Assembly (NCBI RefSeq): GCF_001428545.1
Contig: NZ_LMHZ01000045.1
Location: forward strand, 62,001-126,000
Length of the DNA: 64,000 nt
Source: Noviherbaspirillum sp. Root189
GTDB taxonomy: Bacteria; Pseudomonadota; Gammaproteobacteria; Burkholderiales; Burkholderiaceae_D
Reading direction: 5' to 3'
This document shows, piece by piece, positions 48,029 through 59,494 of the stretch; the stretch's first letter is position 1; every line of letters starts with the position of its first letter. Made by a program: the position numbers and the translations under genes. The notes below the pieces were generated by a model. The model saw only the letters and a list, made by a program, of their open reading frames with translations. It made no database searches and had not been told where the DNA came from.

Positions 48029-48787
48029 TTACTTGGGCTGCATACGGATAGCGCCATCCAGACGAATGGTTTCGCCGTTCAGCATGGGATTTTCAATGAT
48101 CGAGCGGGCAAGATGCGCGTATTCGACGGGCTTGCCGAGCCGCGGTGGGAACGGGACCATGCGACCGAGTGCGTCCTGCACTTCCTGGGGCATGCCGAGC
48201 AGCATCGGCGTCTCGAAGATGCCTGGAGCAATAGTCATGACCCGGATGCCGTTACGCGACAGATCGCGCGCCATCGGCAACGTCAGGCCCACCACACCGG
48301 CTTTCGATGCGCCGTAAGCCGCTTGTCCGATCTGACCATCGTAGGCGGCGACCGATGCGGTATTGATGATGACGCCACGTTCACCGTATTCGTTGCCCTC
48401 GGTTTTGGACATGGCATCGGCCGCGAGACGCGCCATGTTGAAGGTGCCAACCAGGTTGATGCTGACCACGCGCTGGAATACGTCCAGCGGATGCGGACCG
48501 TCTTTTCCGACAGTCTTTACTGCGGGCGCGACGCCAGCGCAATTGATCAGGCCGCGCAAGGTTCCCATGCCGGTGGCGGCATCGACGACCGCCTTGCCGT
48601 CGGCTTCGGAGGTGACATCGCACTTGACGAAACGCCCGCCCAGTTCCGCCGCCAGCTTTTCGCCGGCTTCTACCTGAACGTCGGCCAGCACCACCTTGCC
48701 ACCGTTATCGACGATCATGCGGGCCGTTGCCGCGCCGAGACCGGATGCGCCGCCGGTAATAATGAATACGCTGTTCTGAATCTGCAT
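48029..48787 (-). CDS. Short-chain dehydrogenase, 3-hydroxyacyl-CoA dehydrogenase type II-like
   Basis: A 252-residue SDR from ATG 48787 ([20 protein letters not shown]). Cofactor motif [16 protein letters not shown], Asp of VVLADVQ (favouring NAD), NCAGVAP, catalytic Ser in [15 protein letters not shown] and YGASK. The long [20 protein letters not shown] insertion and final [10 protein letters not shown] are like HSD10-type 3-hydroxyacyl-CoA dehydrogenases. It likely works in fatty-acid or branched-chain amino-acid breakdown. Substrate cannot be fixed from sequence. Confidence 0.88.
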   Translation of the reverse strand: MQIQNSVFIITGGASGLGAATARMIVDNGGKVVLADVQVEAGEKLAAELGGRFVKCDVTSEADGKAVVDAATGMGTLRGLINCAGVAPAVKTVGKDGPHPLDVFQRVVSINLVGTFNMARLAADAMSKTEGNEYGERGVIINTASVAAYDGQIGQAAYGASKAGVVGLTLPMARDLSRNGIRVMTIAPGIFETPMLLGMPQEVQDALGRMVPFPPRLGKPVEYAHLARSIIENPMLNGETIRLDGAIRMQPK

Positions 48788-48906
48788 GTTCTCCTCTTTT
48801 CTGAACGGAAAGGTGATTGAGGTCTGCGTCAATGCACAGACCTGTCAGCCCGGATGACGTTTACGTAAACGTAATTCATGCGATTGTAGCGAACTTTTCG
48901 CCGAAA

Positions 48907-48938
48907 AAGCAAAAGGCGACCGCAGCCGCCTTTTGCTT
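48907..48938 (-). terminator. Terminator of the pyrophosphatase gene
   Basis: AAGCAAAAGGCG and CGCCTTTTGCTT surround an 8-base loop; on the minus strand TTTTCGGC follows. It is 57 bp past the hppA stop. Confidence 0.8.
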
Positions 48939-48994
48939 GATTCACCATTTACGAAGTCCCGAAGATTCCGATGGACCGCGTGTATTGCGTCGCC

Positions 48995-51253
48995 TTATAC
49001 CAATCCCAAGCTATAACGTGACAAATGAGATCGATGGATTTTTTTTGACTGGCAAGGCGCAGGAGGAGTCAATAGCGAGCTATTGACGACGAGTGCAACG
49101 CCGGCAGGCAGCTCGGCGCCCCCAGAAAAAGACGCGATCGGCGCCGCCGAGTCCGTCGTCGGCGGCGTGCCCGCCGGCGCCGTGATCGAAGCAGGCCCAT
49201 GCGCACCGCCTGCCTGCGGCGCGGTTGCGGGCAGCAAGGGCACCAGCAGCAGTGCAACGATATTGATGATCTTGATCAGTGGATTGACAGCAGGTCCCGC
49301 GGTGTCCTTGTACGGATCGCCCACGGTATCGCCAGTCACTGCCGCCTTGTGCGCTTCCGACCCCTTGCCGCCATGATGGCCGTCTTCAATGTACTTCTTG
49401 GCGTTATCCCAGGCACCGCCGCCAGTGGTCATCGAGATCGCGACGAAGAGACCGGTAACGATAGTACCCATCAGCAGTCCGCCTAGAGCGGCCGGTCCGA
49501 GCAGCATGCCGACGAGAACCGGAACCACCACGGGGAGCAGCGATGGGATGACCATTTCCTTGATAGCCGATGCGGTCAGCATGTCGACTGCCTTGTCATA
49601 TTCCGGCTTGCCCGAACCATCCATGATGCCCTTGATGTCACGGAACTGGCGACGCACTTCGATAACGACGGCGCCCGCGGCACGTCCCACCGCCTCCATG
49701 GCCATTGCACCGAACAGGTAGGGAATCAGGCCACCGATGAAGAGCCCAACGATGACCATCGGGTTGGACAGGTCGAAGGACGTACTTTTGCCAACCGAGT
49801 CGAGCGCGTGGGTATAGTCGGCAAATAGAACCAGTGCGGCAAGACCGGCGGAACCGATGGCATACCCTTTGGTGACCGCCTTGGTGGTATTGCCTACCGC
49901 ATCGAGCGGATCGGTGATCGCCCGCACGGAATCCGGCAGTTCGGACATTTCGGCAATGCCGCCCGCGTTATCGGTAATCGGACCGTAGGCATCGAGGGCA
50001 ACGATAATGCCGGCCATCGACAGCATGGCCGTAGCGGCAATCGCGACGCCGTAGAGTCCTCCGAGCCAGTATGCGACAAGGATCGCCACGCACACAGACA
50101 GCACCGGATATGCGGTCGATTTCATTGATACGCCAAGGCCGGCAATGATATTGGTACCGTGGCCGGTGGTGGATGCTTCGGCGATGTGCCGGACCGGTTT
50201 GAAATCGGTTCCGGTGTAGTACTCGGTGATATACACCATGAGGCCGGTCAGGACGATGCCAACCACCGCCGAACCCATCATGGGAACACGCATCGGTTCG
50301 GGGAGAACCATCCAGGTGACGACGGCAAAGCCGATCAGCGACAGGCCGGCGGCCCACCATAATCCCGTGTACAGCGCAGACATGATTTTCTTGCCGGGCT
50401 TGGCCTTGACCATCCAGCAGCCGATGATGGACGCCGGGATCGACACCGCAGCCAGGAGCAGCGGATACAGCACCGCCTGCATTTCGGCGCCCTTGATCAC
50501 CAGCGCGCCGAGCAGCATGGTGGCGATCAGCGTGACGACATACGTTTCAAACAGGTCGGCCGCCATGCCCGCGCAGTCGCCGACATTGTCGCCGACGTTA
50601 TCGGCGATGACGGCCGGATTACGTGGATCGTCTTCCGGGATGCCGGCTTCGACTTTGCCAACCAGGTCGGCGCCAACGTCCGCACCCTTGGTAAAGATGC
50701 CGCCGCCAAGACGTGCAAATATCGAAATCAGGGAAGCGCCGAAGCCAAGGCCGATCAGCGGCTTGAGCACATCATGAATGGAGCTCGCATTTGCACCGGA
50801 ACTGGTGAGATACCAGTAGAACAGCACCACGCCGAGCAGGCCCAGGCCGGCCACCAGCATGCCGGTGATCGCACCGCCACGGAACGCAACGTCCAGCGCT
50901 TCATTCATGCCTTTGGTGGCGGCCTGTGCGGTGCGGACGTTTGCACGTACCGACACGTTCATGCCGATGAAACCGCAGGCACCCGAGAGGACGGCACCGA
51001 TCAGGAATCCGGCGGCTGTTTTGAGGCCAAGGCCGGGAAGAATGGCGATAAGGATAAACAGGACAACGCCGACGATCGCGATGGTACGGTACTGTCGTCC
51101 GAGATAAGCGGCCGCACCCTGCTGGATAGCGAGCGCAATTTCCTGCATGCGGGCATTGCCGGCATCCTGACTCAGGATCCAGCTCCGGGACATCAGTCCG
51201 TAGATGACGGCAAGCACACCGCATGCTACGGCAAACCACAATCCTGTTGCCAT
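48995..51253 (-). CDS. hppA: Membrane-bound proton-pumping pyrophosphatase, K+-independent type
   Basis: A 752-residue integral membrane protein with 15-16 spans. [20 protein letters not shown] near residue 205 is the pyrophosphate-binding motif; [18 protein letters not shown] near 455 has Lys where K+-dependent enzymes have Ala, indicating the K+-independent class; [10 protein letters not shown] near 635 is conserved. It couples pyrophosphate hydrolysis to proton export. GGAGGAG precedes the ATG. The last ~75 residues after [11 protein letters not shown] are unusual, Pro/Ala/Thr-rich then basic ([18 protein letters not shown]), and appear to be encoded partly by a repeat-like sequence. Confidence 0.93.
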   Translation of the reverse strand: MATGLWFAVACGVLAVIYGLMSRSWILSQDAGNARMQEIALAIQQGAAAYLGRQYRTIAIVGVVLFILIAILPGLGLKTAAGFLIGAVLSGACGFIGMNVSVRANVRTAQAATKGMNEALDVAFRGGAITGMLVAGLGLLGVVLFYWYLTSSGANASSIHDVLKPLIGLGFGASLISIFARLGGGIFTKGADVGADLVGKVEAGIPEDDPRNPAVIADNVGDNVGDCAGMAADLFETYVVTLIATMLLGALVIKGAEMQAVLYPLLLAAVSIPASIIGCWMVKAKPGKKIMSALYTGLWWAAGLSLIGFAVVTWMVLPEPMRVPMMGSAVVGIVLTGLMVYITEYYTGTDFKPVRHIAEASTTGHGTNIIAGLGVSMKSTAYPVLSVCVAILVAYWLGGLYGVAIAATAMLSMAGIIVALDAYGPITDNAGGIAEMSELPDSVRAITDPLDAVGNTTKAVTKGYAIGSAGLAALVLFADYTHALDSVGKSTSFDLSNPMVIVGLFIGGLIPYLFGAMAMEAVGRAAGAVVIEVRRQFRDIKGIMDGSGKPEYDKAVDMLTASAIKEMVIPSLLPVVVPVLVGMLLGPAALGGLLMGTIVTGLFVAISMTTGGGAWDNAKKYIEDGHHGGKGSEAHKAAVTGDTVGDPYKDTAGPAVNPLIKIINIVALLLVPLLPATAPQAGGAHGPASITAPAGTPPTTDSAAPIASFSGGAELPAGVALVVNSSLLTPPAPCQSKKIHRSHLSRYSLGLV
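49068..49087. repeat. Stem-loop within a repeat-like tail of hppA
   Basis: GTCAATAG-CGAG-CTATTGAC, 8-bp arms. The surrounding ~48995-49110 sequence, including ACCAATCCCAAGCTATAACG and GACGAGTGCAACGCCG, looks like a dispersed intergenic repeat of this bacterial group rather than pyrophosphatase-coding sequence. Recognition is from memory. Confidence 0.45.
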
Positions 51254-51589
51254 ATCGACTCCTCCATATTGTTCACGACAAAGTTAAAACAACGACGACG
51301 TTCCGGAGGAGTACGACATTCGATGACGGCTACTTCAATAGCCGTTGTCTTATCCTTCGGGTACTACGCACTGCAAACTTTTACGCAACCCTTTGAAGCT
51401 CATCGCATCGGCAGCAAAACCTGCTCACTATTCATTGTCCACTGTTCGCTGACCGACAATCGTGTTTCAATTCCTCGCTGCACCTATCTCAAGTGGGCCA
51501 TGCATGTCCGTTCCATTTTGGGCTCGATTGCCCCGATTAGGTTCAGCATGCCGAAAACAAAAAGCGGACAATTGTCCGCTTTTTGATTC
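51254..51589. other. 336-bp gap between hppA and adk
   Basis: Contains the adk terminator at 51558-51586 and should contain the hppA promoter. No gene, repeat or clear promoter hexamers seen. Confidence 0.5.
51558..51586. terminator. Terminator of adk
   Basis: AAAAAGCGGACAATTGTCCGCTTTTT, a perfect palindrome GCGGACAATTGTCCGC flanked by A- and T-runs, directly after the adk stop at 51590. Confidence 0.85.
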
Positions 51590-52255
<666 letters not shown>

Positions 52256-52384
52256 CTAGACTGGTTTTAAATTTGGTGCAGTGCGAGATACGTTTCGACT
52301 GAAACAGCATGTTTGTATCACGCCAACTTTTCATGAAACTTACCACAGAATCTTGTTTAACCGGCAGGCTTGCCCGGAATTCTT

Positions 52385-53143
52385 CTATTTTCCTTGACCA
52401 AAATAAGCCTGTACTCTGGCGAGGTCTTCCGGGGTATCCACACCTGCTGCAGGTGCACCATCGGTAACGTGGACAGCGATCGAATAGCCGTGCCACAGAA
52501 CCCGCAATTGTTCGAGTGCTTCGATCTGTTCCAGCGGCGATATCGCCAGCCGAGGATAGGCCTGCAGGAAGGCATTGCGGAACGCATACAGGCCGATATG
52601 GCGCAACGGCTGGTAACCCGGTGGGACGATTTCCCTGGACTGCGTGAAGCCATCGCGATGCCAGGGGATGGTTGCGCGCGAAAAATAGAGCGCCCTTCCC
52701 GACTTGTCGAGCACGACCTTGACGACATTCGGATTGAAGATATCGGCAGGCTCATGAATCGCATGGGCTGCAGTCGCCATCGGCACATCGCTGCTGATCA
52801 GCGCGCCGGTGGCGGCGATCAGTGCCGGGGAAATCAGCGGTTCATCACCCTGGACGTTGACGATAACAGCATCCTCGCCAAGGCCCATGGTGGCTGCGAC
52901 TTCTGCAATACGGTCGGTTCCGGAAGGATGGTCGGCGCGGGTCAGATGAACTTCGACGCCGTGTGCCCGGCAGGCCGCAACGATGTCCTGATGGTCAGTG
53001 GCAACGGCGATACGCGCGGCGCCGGATTGCGCGGCGCGTTCTGCGACGCGCACGACCATCGGTTTGCCGCCGATGTCGGCAAGCGGTTTATTGGGCAGGC
53101 GCGTGGAAGCCAGGCGCGCAGGAATAATGACGGTAAAGGACAT
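52385..53143 (-). CDS. kdsB: 3-deoxy-manno-octulosonate cytidylyltransferase KdsB
   Basis: A 252-residue enzyme from ATG 53143 ([20 protein letters not shown]), preceded by GAAAAG; upstream in-frame ATG 53212 gives an unrelated tail. Nucleotidyltransferase motif [20 protein letters not shown], Asp in [13 protein letters not shown] and [10 protein letters not shown]. It activates Kdo with CTP for lipopolysaccharide core synthesis. It is part of the leftward envelope cluster exbB-exbD-lpxK-Trm112-kdsB. Confidence 0.95.
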   Translation of the reverse strand: MSFTVIIPARLASTRLPNKPLADIGGKPMVVRVAERAAQSGAARIAVATDHQDIVAACRAHGVEVHLTRADHPSGTDRIAEVAATMGLGEDAVIVNVQGDEPLISPALIAATGALISSDVPMATAAHAIHEPADIFNPNVVKVVLDKSGRALYFSRATIPWHRDGFTQSREIVPPGYQPLRHIGLYAFRNAFLQAYPRLAISPLEQIEALEQLRVLWHGYSIAVHVTDGAPAAGVDTPEDLARVQAYFGQGK

Positions 53144-53254
53144 GAGGGCTTTTCCGGTAGACAGACCAAACGGGTCGTTGGCGGAGCGCCGTGCGCCGGC
53201 GCATTCCGTCAAGTATGCGGCTGCAGCGCCGCATTGATTGACCTTGCCTTGGCT

Positions 53255-53443
53255 TTAGCTTGCCGCCGGCGTGCGGGGCGCATTGAGATCACGGGCTTCA
53301 TCGGCCCACATGATCGGGATGCCATCCCGGATCGGATACGCCAGTTTGTCGGGGTTGCAGATCAGTTCCTGCGCAGTCTTGTCGTACTCGAGCGGCCCCT
53401 TGCAGAGCGGGCAAACCAGGATATCAAGCAGTCGGGCGTCCAC
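53255..53443 (-). CDS. Trm112/YcaR family zinc-ribbon-like protein
   Basis: A 62-residue protein, [20 protein letters not shown] at its start, with [18 protein letters not shown] later. CPLC is kept but the second metal pair is reduced to one Cys. In eukaryotes Trm112 activates methyltransferases; the bacterial role between lpxK and kdsB is unknown though the order is highly conserved. It overlaps lpxK by 20 bases. Confidence 0.9.
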   Translation of the reverse strand: MDARLLDILVCPLCKGPLEYDKTAQELICNPDKLAYPIRDGIPIMWADEARDLNAPRTPAAS

Positions 53444-54440
53444 GACATTTCTCCACTATTCGTTTGGCGAGCGCACCGTCGACGCGCGCTGCCACAGGTA
53501 CGACCCACAGGCGTGGGTCACTCTTTATCGTATCAATTTGGGTACATTTTACTGCATCCTTCTCCGTGATCAGGATGATATCGGCGGGAGCCTTCGCAAA
53601 AGGATTGTCCGCATAATCGTAGTGATCCGGCAAGGGCAACGTCCGGATGGCAAGGCCGGCCTTTTTCAGCATGGAGAAGAAACGTTCCGGATTGCCAATA
53701 CCGGCTGCGGCAAGGATCCGTGGTGCCCGGATAGTCGACAGCGGCACGGCATGCGACGGATCGGACAAACGCACTGCGGAGTCGCCGGAAAGTTGCATCC
53801 GGAATGCCGGCTCGATCACACGGGGCGGCAAATGTGGCGCATTGACGACTGTGAAGTCGCGCGTCCGGCTGGCCGGTTCGCGCAAGGGTCCGGCGGGAAG
53901 CATCCAGCCGTTGCCGTCCCCGCGTTCATCGCACAGCACGATTTCAATATCGCGCTGCAACGCATAATGCTGCAAGCCGTCGTCGGAAACGATGACATCG
54001 ACGGACGGATGGGCAGCAAGCAACGCCTGCGCGGCGGCGACCCTGTTGCGCCCGACCATGAGCGGGCAACCGGTGCGCAGGGCGATCAGCGTTGGCTCGT
54101 CGCCGACTTGGGCGGGGGTGGTACCGGCGGTCACTTCGACCGGACTTTCGGTGCTGGCACCGTAGCCGCGAGAAATCACGCCGGGCGTGAAACCCGCTGT
54201 ACGCAATTGTTCAATCAGCCAGATCGCGAACGGAGTTTTCCCGGTACCGCCGACAAATACATTGCCGACCACGATCACCGGCACCGGCAGCCGGGTACTG
54301 CGCAGCCATCCGGCCTGATACAGGCGCCGGCGCACCGAGACAAGCACACGAAACAGCAGGGAAACCGGCAGCAGCAGCCAAGCAAGCAAGCCGCGCCGGC
54401 GCCAGGCGCGGGTCAGGACTGATTCGGCAGCCGAGCTCAT
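53424..54440 (-). CDS. lpxK: Tetraacyldisaccharide 4'-kinase LpxK
   Basis: A 338-residue inner-membrane-associated kinase. An N-terminal anchor ([19 protein letters not shown]) precedes Walker [21 protein letters not shown] near residue 60; VISRGYGAS near 95; [20 protein letters not shown] near 150 holds catalytic Asp residues. It phosphorylates lipid A disaccharide at the 4' position. It starts four bases inside exbD (ATGA), within the envelope cluster. Confidence 0.95.
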   Translation of the reverse strand: MSSAAESVLTRAWRRRGLLAWLLLPVSLLFRVLVSVRRRLYQAGWLRSTRLPVPVIVVGNVFVGGTGKTPFAIWLIEQLRTAGFTPGVISRGYGASTESPVEVTAGTTPAQVGDEPTLIALRTGCPLMVGRNRVAAAQALLAAHPSVDVIVSDDGLQHYALQRDIEIVLCDERGDGNGWMLPAGPLREPASRTRDFTVVNAPHLPPRVIEPAFRMQLSGDSAVRLSDPSHAVPLSTIRAPRILAAAGIGNPERFFSMLKKAGLAIRTLPLPDHYDYADNPFAKAPADIILITEKDAVKCTQIDTIKSDPRLWVVPVAARVDGALAKRIVEKCRGRPTA

Positions 54441-54871
54441 TTCCTGCCGCTGGTCTGGGCGGCGAAAGTGACTCTGTCGAAGCCGGCGATACGTGCCGCT
54501 TCCAGCACGTTGATCACAGACTGGTGCGCCGCAGTCGCATCGGCGTTGATGATGATGACGGGATCTTTTTTGGACTGGCCGTGTGCATTAGAGGCATTCT
54601 TCAGCTCTTCCGCAAGAGCTGCTGCATCGCGTGCGGCCACCTTGGTATTGTCGACTGCATAATGGCCTTGCGCGTCAACCCCGACGTTAATCTCCTGCGG
54701 CTGTTCCATGGCCTTTTCGGCGTCTGCCGTCGGCAGCGTGATCTGCAGCGCGGTAAATTTGCTGTAGGTGGTGGTCACCATTAGAAAAATCAGGATGACC
54801 AGCAGTACATCGATGAAGGGAATCAGGTTGATGTCCGGTTCTTCCCTGCCCTTGCCTTTACGAAAATTCAT
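54437..54871 (-). CDS. exbD: ExbD/TolR family biopolymer transport protein
   Basis: A 144-residue protein with one N-terminal membrane span, INLIPFIDVLLVILIFLMVT near residue 15-35, bearing the proton-relay Asp in FIDVLL. The periplasmic part ends VINVLEAARIAGFDRVTFAA. It works with the ExbB homologue, nine bases upstream, to use the proton gradient to energise outer-membrane processes. Overlaps lpxK by ATGA. Whether it serves TonB or another system cannot be told. Confidence 0.92.
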   Translation of the reverse strand: MNFRKGKGREEPDINLIPFIDVLLVILIFLMVTTTYSKFTALQITLPTADAEKAMEQPQEINVGVDAQGHYAVDNTKVAARDAAALAEELKNASNAHGQSKKDPVIIINADATAAHQSVINVLEAARIAGFDRVTFAAQTSGRK

Positions 54872-54880
54872 GGCGCGGCC

Positions 54881-55486
54881 TTATTTGCGATTGCCGTGGA
54901 CGATGTCGACAAATTTGACGGCCTGCTGTTCCATATCGACGATAAAGCTGTCGACCAGCGCACGGAAATGACGATAAAACACAAGTGCCGGCATGGCGAT
55001 GGCCAGGCCGAAACCAGTGTTGTAGAGGGCCACCGAAATACCATGCGCAAGTTGCGCAGGATTGGCGCCCGCTGCATTTTGCGACCCGAAGATTTCGATC
55101 ATGCCGACCACCGTGCCGAACAGGCCCATCAGCGGCGCCAGCGTAGCGATGGTGCCGAGCGTGGTGAGAAAGCGTTCCAGTTCGTGGGCCGTGCCGCGCC
55201 CCGCTTCCTCGATGGTTTCTTTCATGACCTCGCGCGGCGCGTCGACATTGCGTAGGCCGGCTGCCAGCACGCGACCCAGCGGCGAATTCTGTTCGAGGTT
55301 GGCAATGACTTCCGGACCTATCTTGCCATTGTGATAAACACGGATGACATCGTCGAGAAGATTGGCGGGAATGATACGGCTGCGGCGCAGGTACAATACC
55401 CGCTCGATGATCAGTGTCAGTCCGATAACGGAGGCAATCAGCAGCGGCCAGATGGGCCAGCCGGCAGCTTGGATAATGGCGAGCAA
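54881..55486 (-). CDS. exbB: ExbB/MotA/TolQ family proton channel
   Basis: A 201-residue protein with three membrane segments: WPIWPLLIASVIGLTLIIER near residue 9, FLTTLGTIATLAPLMGLFGTVVGMI near 105, and GISVALYNTGFGLAIAMPALVFY near 150. These are the classic ExbB/TolQ motifs. It forms a pentameric channel round ExbD. First gene of the leftward exbB-exbD-lpxK-Trm112-kdsB cluster, divergent from xseA. Confidence 0.93.
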   Translation of the reverse strand: MLAIIQAAGWPIWPLLIASVIGLTLIIERVLYLRRSRIIPANLLDDVIRVYHNGKIGPEVIANLEQNSPLGRVLAAGLRNVDAPREVMKETIEEAGRGTAHELERFLTTLGTIATLAPLMGLFGTVVGMIEIFGSQNAAGANPAQLAHGISVALYNTGFGLAIAMPALVFYRHFRALVDSFIVDMEQQAVKFVDIVHGNRK

Positions 55487-55798
55487 AACAGACTCCTGGT
55501 GTTCAATTCAGTCGGATGCAGAATGTATCGTGTTGAGCCTTCATGGGCAAGGGCAAGGCCGTGGTAAACCTGTTCTGTTGTTCGGCCGAAGGTGTGGATA
55601 ACTTTGTGGGCAAGTCTGTGGGATTTCGCAAAAGTGGTTGATTTTTAAGACTTTTTGCTTTCTTTACGGAAATTTCCATGAATTAAGCAGTCCTTACAAA
55701 TCAAGGACTTAAGGATGATGAAAGTTGATTGTAACCAACTGTGACAGCAAGATGACGGTTTGGTGCGCCTGTGGACAGGTTTTCGTCCGGAGAGGCGC
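55487..55798. other. 312-bp divergent promoter region exbB/xseA
   Basis: Contains TGTGGATAAC near 55591, a single DnaA-box-like site, and several TGTGG words. No gene. Promoters for both directions are expected; hexamers could not be fixed with confidence. Confidence 0.5.
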
Positions 55799-57160
55799 AT
55801 GAACATTGACTCTTTAAACGAAGATACAAGCGCGGCGCCGTCCGTGCTGACGGTATCGGCATTGAACCAGGCCGTTGCACGGATGCTGGAGCGCAGTTTT
55901 CCACTGGCCTGGGTCTCCGGAGAGATCTCCAATTTCACGCGGGCAGCCTCCGGCCACTGGTACTTCACGCTCAAGGACGAAGGCGCCCAGGTACGGGCGG
56001 TGATGTTCCGTGGGCGCGCGCAGTATGCCGGCTTCATGCCGCGCGAAGGCGACAAGGTCGAAGTCCGCGCCCTCGTCACGCTGTATGCGCCCCGCGGCGA
56101 TTACCAGCTCAATGTCGAAGCGATCCGTCGCGCCGGCGTCGGCAACCTGTACGAAGCGTTTCTGCGCCTCAAGGACAAGCTGAATGCCGAAGGTTTGTTC
56201 GATCCTGCACGCAAGCGTCCGCTCGCCCTGTTTGCGCGCACTATCGGCATCGTAACCAGTCCTCAGGCGGCGGCGTTGCGGGACATCCTGACGACGCTGC
56301 GGCGCCGGGCACCGCATGTCCGGGTGATTCTTTATCCAACGCCGGTCCAGGGCGAAGGCGCAGCCGACAAGATTGCCCAGGCGATCACCACCGCCTCGGC
56401 ACGTGCTGAAGTCGACACCCTGCTGGTGTGTCGCGGCGGGGGCAGTATCGAAGACCTGTGGTCTTTCAATGAAGAAGTCGTCGCCCGAGCCATCGTGGAT
56501 TGCGCGATGCCGGTCATTTCCGGCGTCGGCCACGAAACCGATTTCACGATTGCCGATTTCGCTGCCGACTTGCGCGCGCCGACCCCGACCGCTGCCGCCG
56601 AAATGGCGGCCGCACCGCGCGCGGACTGGCTGTCCATGCTGGAATCCCATGCCGACGACCTGACGCGCGCCCTGCGCCGTCTGCTTTCGGATAGTTCCCA
56701 GACGCTCGACTGGCTGTCGCATCGGCTCGTGAGCCCGTCTGCGCACATCACCCATGAGCGACTGAAACTGCAGGGATTGCAGACCCGGCTTGCCCATGCC
56801 ACGCGCACCCCGTTGCGGCAGGCACGATTCGCTGTCAGCCAGTTGCAAACCAGATTGAACGCGCAGTTGCCGCGTACCGGACCGGTTCGCGCAAAATTGA
56901 CGGATGACGCGCGGCGGCTGGCGACGCGGATGACCACCTTGACGATGCAGAGACGACAGGCATTGGCCGCCCTCAGCGCCCAGCTTGAACTGCTCAATCC
57001 ACAACGCACGCTCGAGCGCGGCTATGCGATGGTGTTGGATGGCAAGGGAAGGATCGTGCGTACGCCGAAAGATCTTCGTCCGCGTGACGTCGTGACGGTA
57101 AGACTCGCCGATGGCGCAGCCGAAGTCGGCATTGCCAGCGTCCAACCGACGCTGGAATAA
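55799..57160 (+). CDS. xseA: Exodeoxyribonuclease VII large subunit
   Basis: A 453-residue protein from ATG 55799 ([20 protein letters not shown]), with GAGAGG upstream. The N-terminal OB-fold is [20 protein letters not shown] and [15 protein letters not shown]; the catalytic domain has [20 protein letters not shown] near 160, [19 protein letters not shown] near 220, [20 protein letters not shown] and PTPTAAAE near 260. The C-terminal coiled coil precedes [12 protein letters not shown]. It degrades single-stranded DNA with XseB, whose gene is not here. Confidence 0.95.
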   Translation: MNIDSLNEDTSAAPSVLTVSALNQAVARMLERSFPLAWVSGEISNFTRAASGHWYFTLKDEGAQVRAVMFRGRAQYAGFMPREGDKVEVRALVTLYAPRGDYQLNVEAIRRAGVGNLYEAFLRLKDKLNAEGLFDPARKRPLALFARTIGIVTSPQAAALRDILTTLRRRAPHVRVILYPTPVQGEGAADKIAQAITTASARAEVDTLLVCRGGGSIEDLWSFNEEVVARAIVDCAMPVISGVGHETDFTIADFAADLRAPTPTAAAEMAAAPRADWLSMLESHADDLTRALRRLLSDSSQTLDWLSHRLVSPSAHITHERLKLQGLQTRLAHATRTPLRQARFAVSQLQTRLNAQLPRTGPVRAKLTDDARRLATRMTTLTMQRRQALAALSAQLELLNPQRTLERGYAMVLDGKGRIVRTPKDLRPRDVVTVRLADGAAEVGIASVQPTLE

Positions 57161-57324
57161 ATAAGCGAATTCACCGGCCATCTACCGCAAATCCGCGGCA
57201 AAAGTTGATGCAAACCTATTGGGGATGTATCAATACACGCACATATGCAGGCTTGCCGCATCCGACATACAATTGAGCTCTTTCAAAAACAACATCAACC
57301 GCCCGAAAACAGAAAGGAAGCCAA

Positions 57325-57903
57325 ATGGAACATACCCTGCCACCTTTGCCTTACGCGATGGACGCACTGCAGCCGCACATCTCCAAGGAAACGCTGGAGT
57401 ACCACTACGGCAAGCATCACCAGGCCTATGTGACCAACCTGAACAACCTGATCAAAGGCACCGAGTTTGAAAACGCCTCCCTTGAAGACATCATCAAGAA
57501 GTCGTCGGGTGGCGTGTTCAATAACTCTGCCCAGGTCTGGAATCACACCTTCTTCTGGAACTGCATGAAACCGAACGGTGGCGGTGCACCGGCCGGTGCC
57601 GTGTCGGACGCGATCAACGCCAAGTGGGGTTCGTTTGACAAGTTCAAGGAAGAATTTACCAAGTCCTGCGTGACCAACTTCGGTTCAGGCTGGACATGGC
57701 TGGTCAAGAAGGCTGACGGTTCGGTCGACATCGTCAATACATCCAATGCCGGCACACCGCTGACCACAAGCGATAAGCCGCTGCTGACCTGCGACGTCTG
57801 GGAGCACGCTTACTATATCGACTACCGCAATGCCCGTCCGAAGTTTGTCGAGGCATTCTGGAACCTCGTGAACTGGGACTTCGTTGCAAAGAACTTTGCC
57901 TGA
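57325..57903 (+). CDS. sodB: Iron superoxide dismutase
   Basis: A 192-residue enzyme. Metal ligands: His in [13 protein letters not shown] near 27, His in [10 protein letters not shown] near 74, and Asp/His in [19 protein letters not shown] near 157-161. [16 protein letters not shown] and the overall form match the iron type (SodB). It removes superoxide in the cytoplasm. An AAAGGAAG stretch lies just upstream. A terminator follows at 57996. Confidence 0.96.
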   Translation: MEHTLPPLPYAMDALQPHISKETLEYHYGKHHQAYVTNLNNLIKGTEFENASLEDIIKKSSGGVFNNSAQVWNHTFFWNCMKPNGGGAPAGAVSDAINAKWGSFDKFKEEFTKSCVTNFGSGWTWLVKKADGSVDIVNTSNAGTPLTTSDKPLLTCDVWEHAYYIDYRNARPKFVEAFWNLVNWDFVAKNFA

Positions 57904-58265
57904 CAAATCCTGATTGCCTATTGCTTATTGCCTATTGCCAAGGCGATAGGCACGGGCCGGCGCCCTGAGGAACGACAGCGCGTCATCCCTATCCATGCCG
58001 CCCCGCGAAAGCCGGGCGGCATTTTTATTGAAGTTTGATGTAAAGCAAGCTTGCCGGCCGCAGCTACTGGCGATTTTTCAATATCTCCATGGCGCCGCAA
58101 CGCAGCCCGGCTGTCAGTCATTGCCGGAATGGTGGAATGGAATGGAACTTGCACCGGTAACGTGTATGCCGGTAGTGGACAAGCTCAGGCACAAGTTTGT
58201 AAAAGCGATGCAACTGGCGAGCTGTCCGCATCCTTTGATTCAACTTTCAATAAGGAGTTAGTGCC
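57904..58265. other. 362-bp gap after sodB
   Basis: Holds short imperfect tandem words (ATTGCCTATTGCTTATTGCC, ATTGCC) at 57912-57940 and the terminator at 57996-58027. No supported gene. The promoter of the Pro-rich gene should lie in its right half. Confidence 0.5.
57996..58027 (+). terminator. Terminator after sodB
   Basis: GCCGCCC and GGGCGGC arms around CGCGAAAGCC, followed by ATTTTTATT. Lies about 95 bp past the sodB stop. Confidence 0.75.
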
Positions 58266-58505
58266 ATGGCTACGCAAGAACCAGGGGATAACCCTGCTCA
58301 TTCCCCACCCGAAGTACCGGTAACACCGAATCCGGCACCCGAGATCGCACCATCCACTTGGCCGCAGCCCGAAATCGCGCCGCCACAGGATCCGACAGGG
58401 CCCGCCGGACCGCAAGGTCCGGAAATCATTCCCGATCCTGCCCCGCCGGAGTTTCCAACGACAATCGGTCCGGTTACCGCCATGTCTGCACCGGAACGCA
58501 AGTAA
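58266..58505 (+). CDS. Small proline-rich acidic protein
   Basis: A 79-residue protein in which about a third of residues are Pro, starting MATQEPGDNPAHSPPEVPVT. AAGGAG lies eight bases upstream of the ATG. No signal peptide, Cys or membrane span; surely disordered. The PxE/PEI-type repeats (NPAPEIAPSTWPQPEIAPPQ) suggest a spacer or interaction peptide. Not recognised. A perfect hairpin (AGCGCCGGCAA/TTGCCGGCGCT) follows at 58523, without a T-run. Confidence 0.6.
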   Translation: MATQEPGDNPAHSPPEVPVTPNPAPEIAPSTWPQPEIAPPQDPTGPAGPQGPEIIPDPAPPEFPTTIGPVTAMSAPERK

Positions 58506-58625
58506 GCCACGACGTTCCCTGACAGCGCCGGCAAGCAAATTGCCGGCGCTGTAACATAAAGGGTGTAAAAGTTTCAATGCACTGACACAAATCTCTATCG
58601 TTACAGACAGGCGACAGGCTCTCAC

Positions 58626-59432
58626 ATGCAAAACCCAGACAACGCGTTCAAGAAGGCATTACAACAGCGGCAGGCCCAGATCGGCCTCTGGCTTGCCCTT
58701 GCCGATCCCTACTGTGCGGAAATCTGTGCGGGCGCAGGGTTTGACTGGCTTCTGCTCGACGGAGAACATGCGCCCAACGATGTGCGCAGCGTACTGGCAC
58801 AATTGCAGGCAGTAGCGGCTTCGTCTTCGCATCCGGTGGTCCGTCCGCCGATCGGCGATACGGTGGTCATCAAGCAGTTGCTCGATCTGGGTGTGCAAAG
58901 CCTGCTGGTTCCCATGGTGGATACTCCGGAACAGGCCACCGCGCTGGTTCGCGCGACACGCTATCCGCCGGAAGGCGTACGTGGCGTTGGCAGCGCGCTG
59001 GCACGTGCATCCCGCTGGAGCCGCATACCGGATTATGTCGATCAGGCCAATGCGGAAATCTGCCTGCTGGTGCAAGTCGAATCGGTGACCGGCCTGAACA
59101 ACCTGGCCGCGATTGCGGCGGTCGACGGTGTCGATGGAGTATTCATCGGTCCGGCTGATCTCTCCGCCTCCATGGGCCATCGCAGCAACCCGAACCATCC
59201 TGACGTCTTGCGCACCATCGATGACGCCATCAAGGTCATCATCAACGCAGGCAAGGCGGCCGGCATCATTGCATCGGATGAAACGCTCGCTCGCAAATAT
59301 CTTGAACTCGGTTGTGCATTCGTTGCGGTCGGTGCTGATGCCACCCTGCTCTCTCGCGCCAGCAGCGCGCTGGCGGCCCGCTACAAGGAAACCGCCACGG
59401 CCACCACTGTGACCGGCAATTCGGTATATTGA
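58626..59432 (+). CDS. HpcH/HpaI family class II aldolase
   Basis: A 268-residue protein. [40 protein letters not shown] near residue 45 (general base His), [20 protein letters not shown] near 100 with [24 protein letters not shown] and [15 protein letters not shown] near 175 carry the metal-binding Glu and Asp. It fits 4-hydroxy-2-oxoheptanedioate aldolase (HpaI) or 2-keto-3-deoxy-sugar aldolases such as GarL. No other homoprotocatechuate genes are near, so the substrate is open. Confidence 0.88.
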   Translation: MQNPDNAFKKALQQRQAQIGLWLALADPYCAEICAGAGFDWLLLDGEHAPNDVRSVLAQLQAVAASSSHPVVRPPIGDTVVIKQLLDLGVQSLLVPMVDTPEQATALVRATRYPPEGVRGVGSALARASRWSRIPDYVDQANAEICLLVQVESVTGLNNLAAIAAVDGVDGVFIGPADLSASMGHRSNPNHPDVLRTIDDAIKVIINAGKAAGIIASDETLARKYLELGCAFVAVGADATLLSRASSALAARYKETATATTVTGNSVY

Positions 59433-59494
59433 GTCAAGCCTCTTTCATTTCCGTTCATGGCGATCAATTGTGATTGATCATGATCGCTTGCGGC

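Noticed and set aside
55814-57181. 455-codon frame antisense to xseA
   Set aside because: High-GC shadow of a well-recognised gene; no sensible protein features.
58523-58552. Terminator after the proline-rich gene
   Set aside because: The hairpin is perfect but is followed by GTAACATAAA, not a T-run; kept only as a note.
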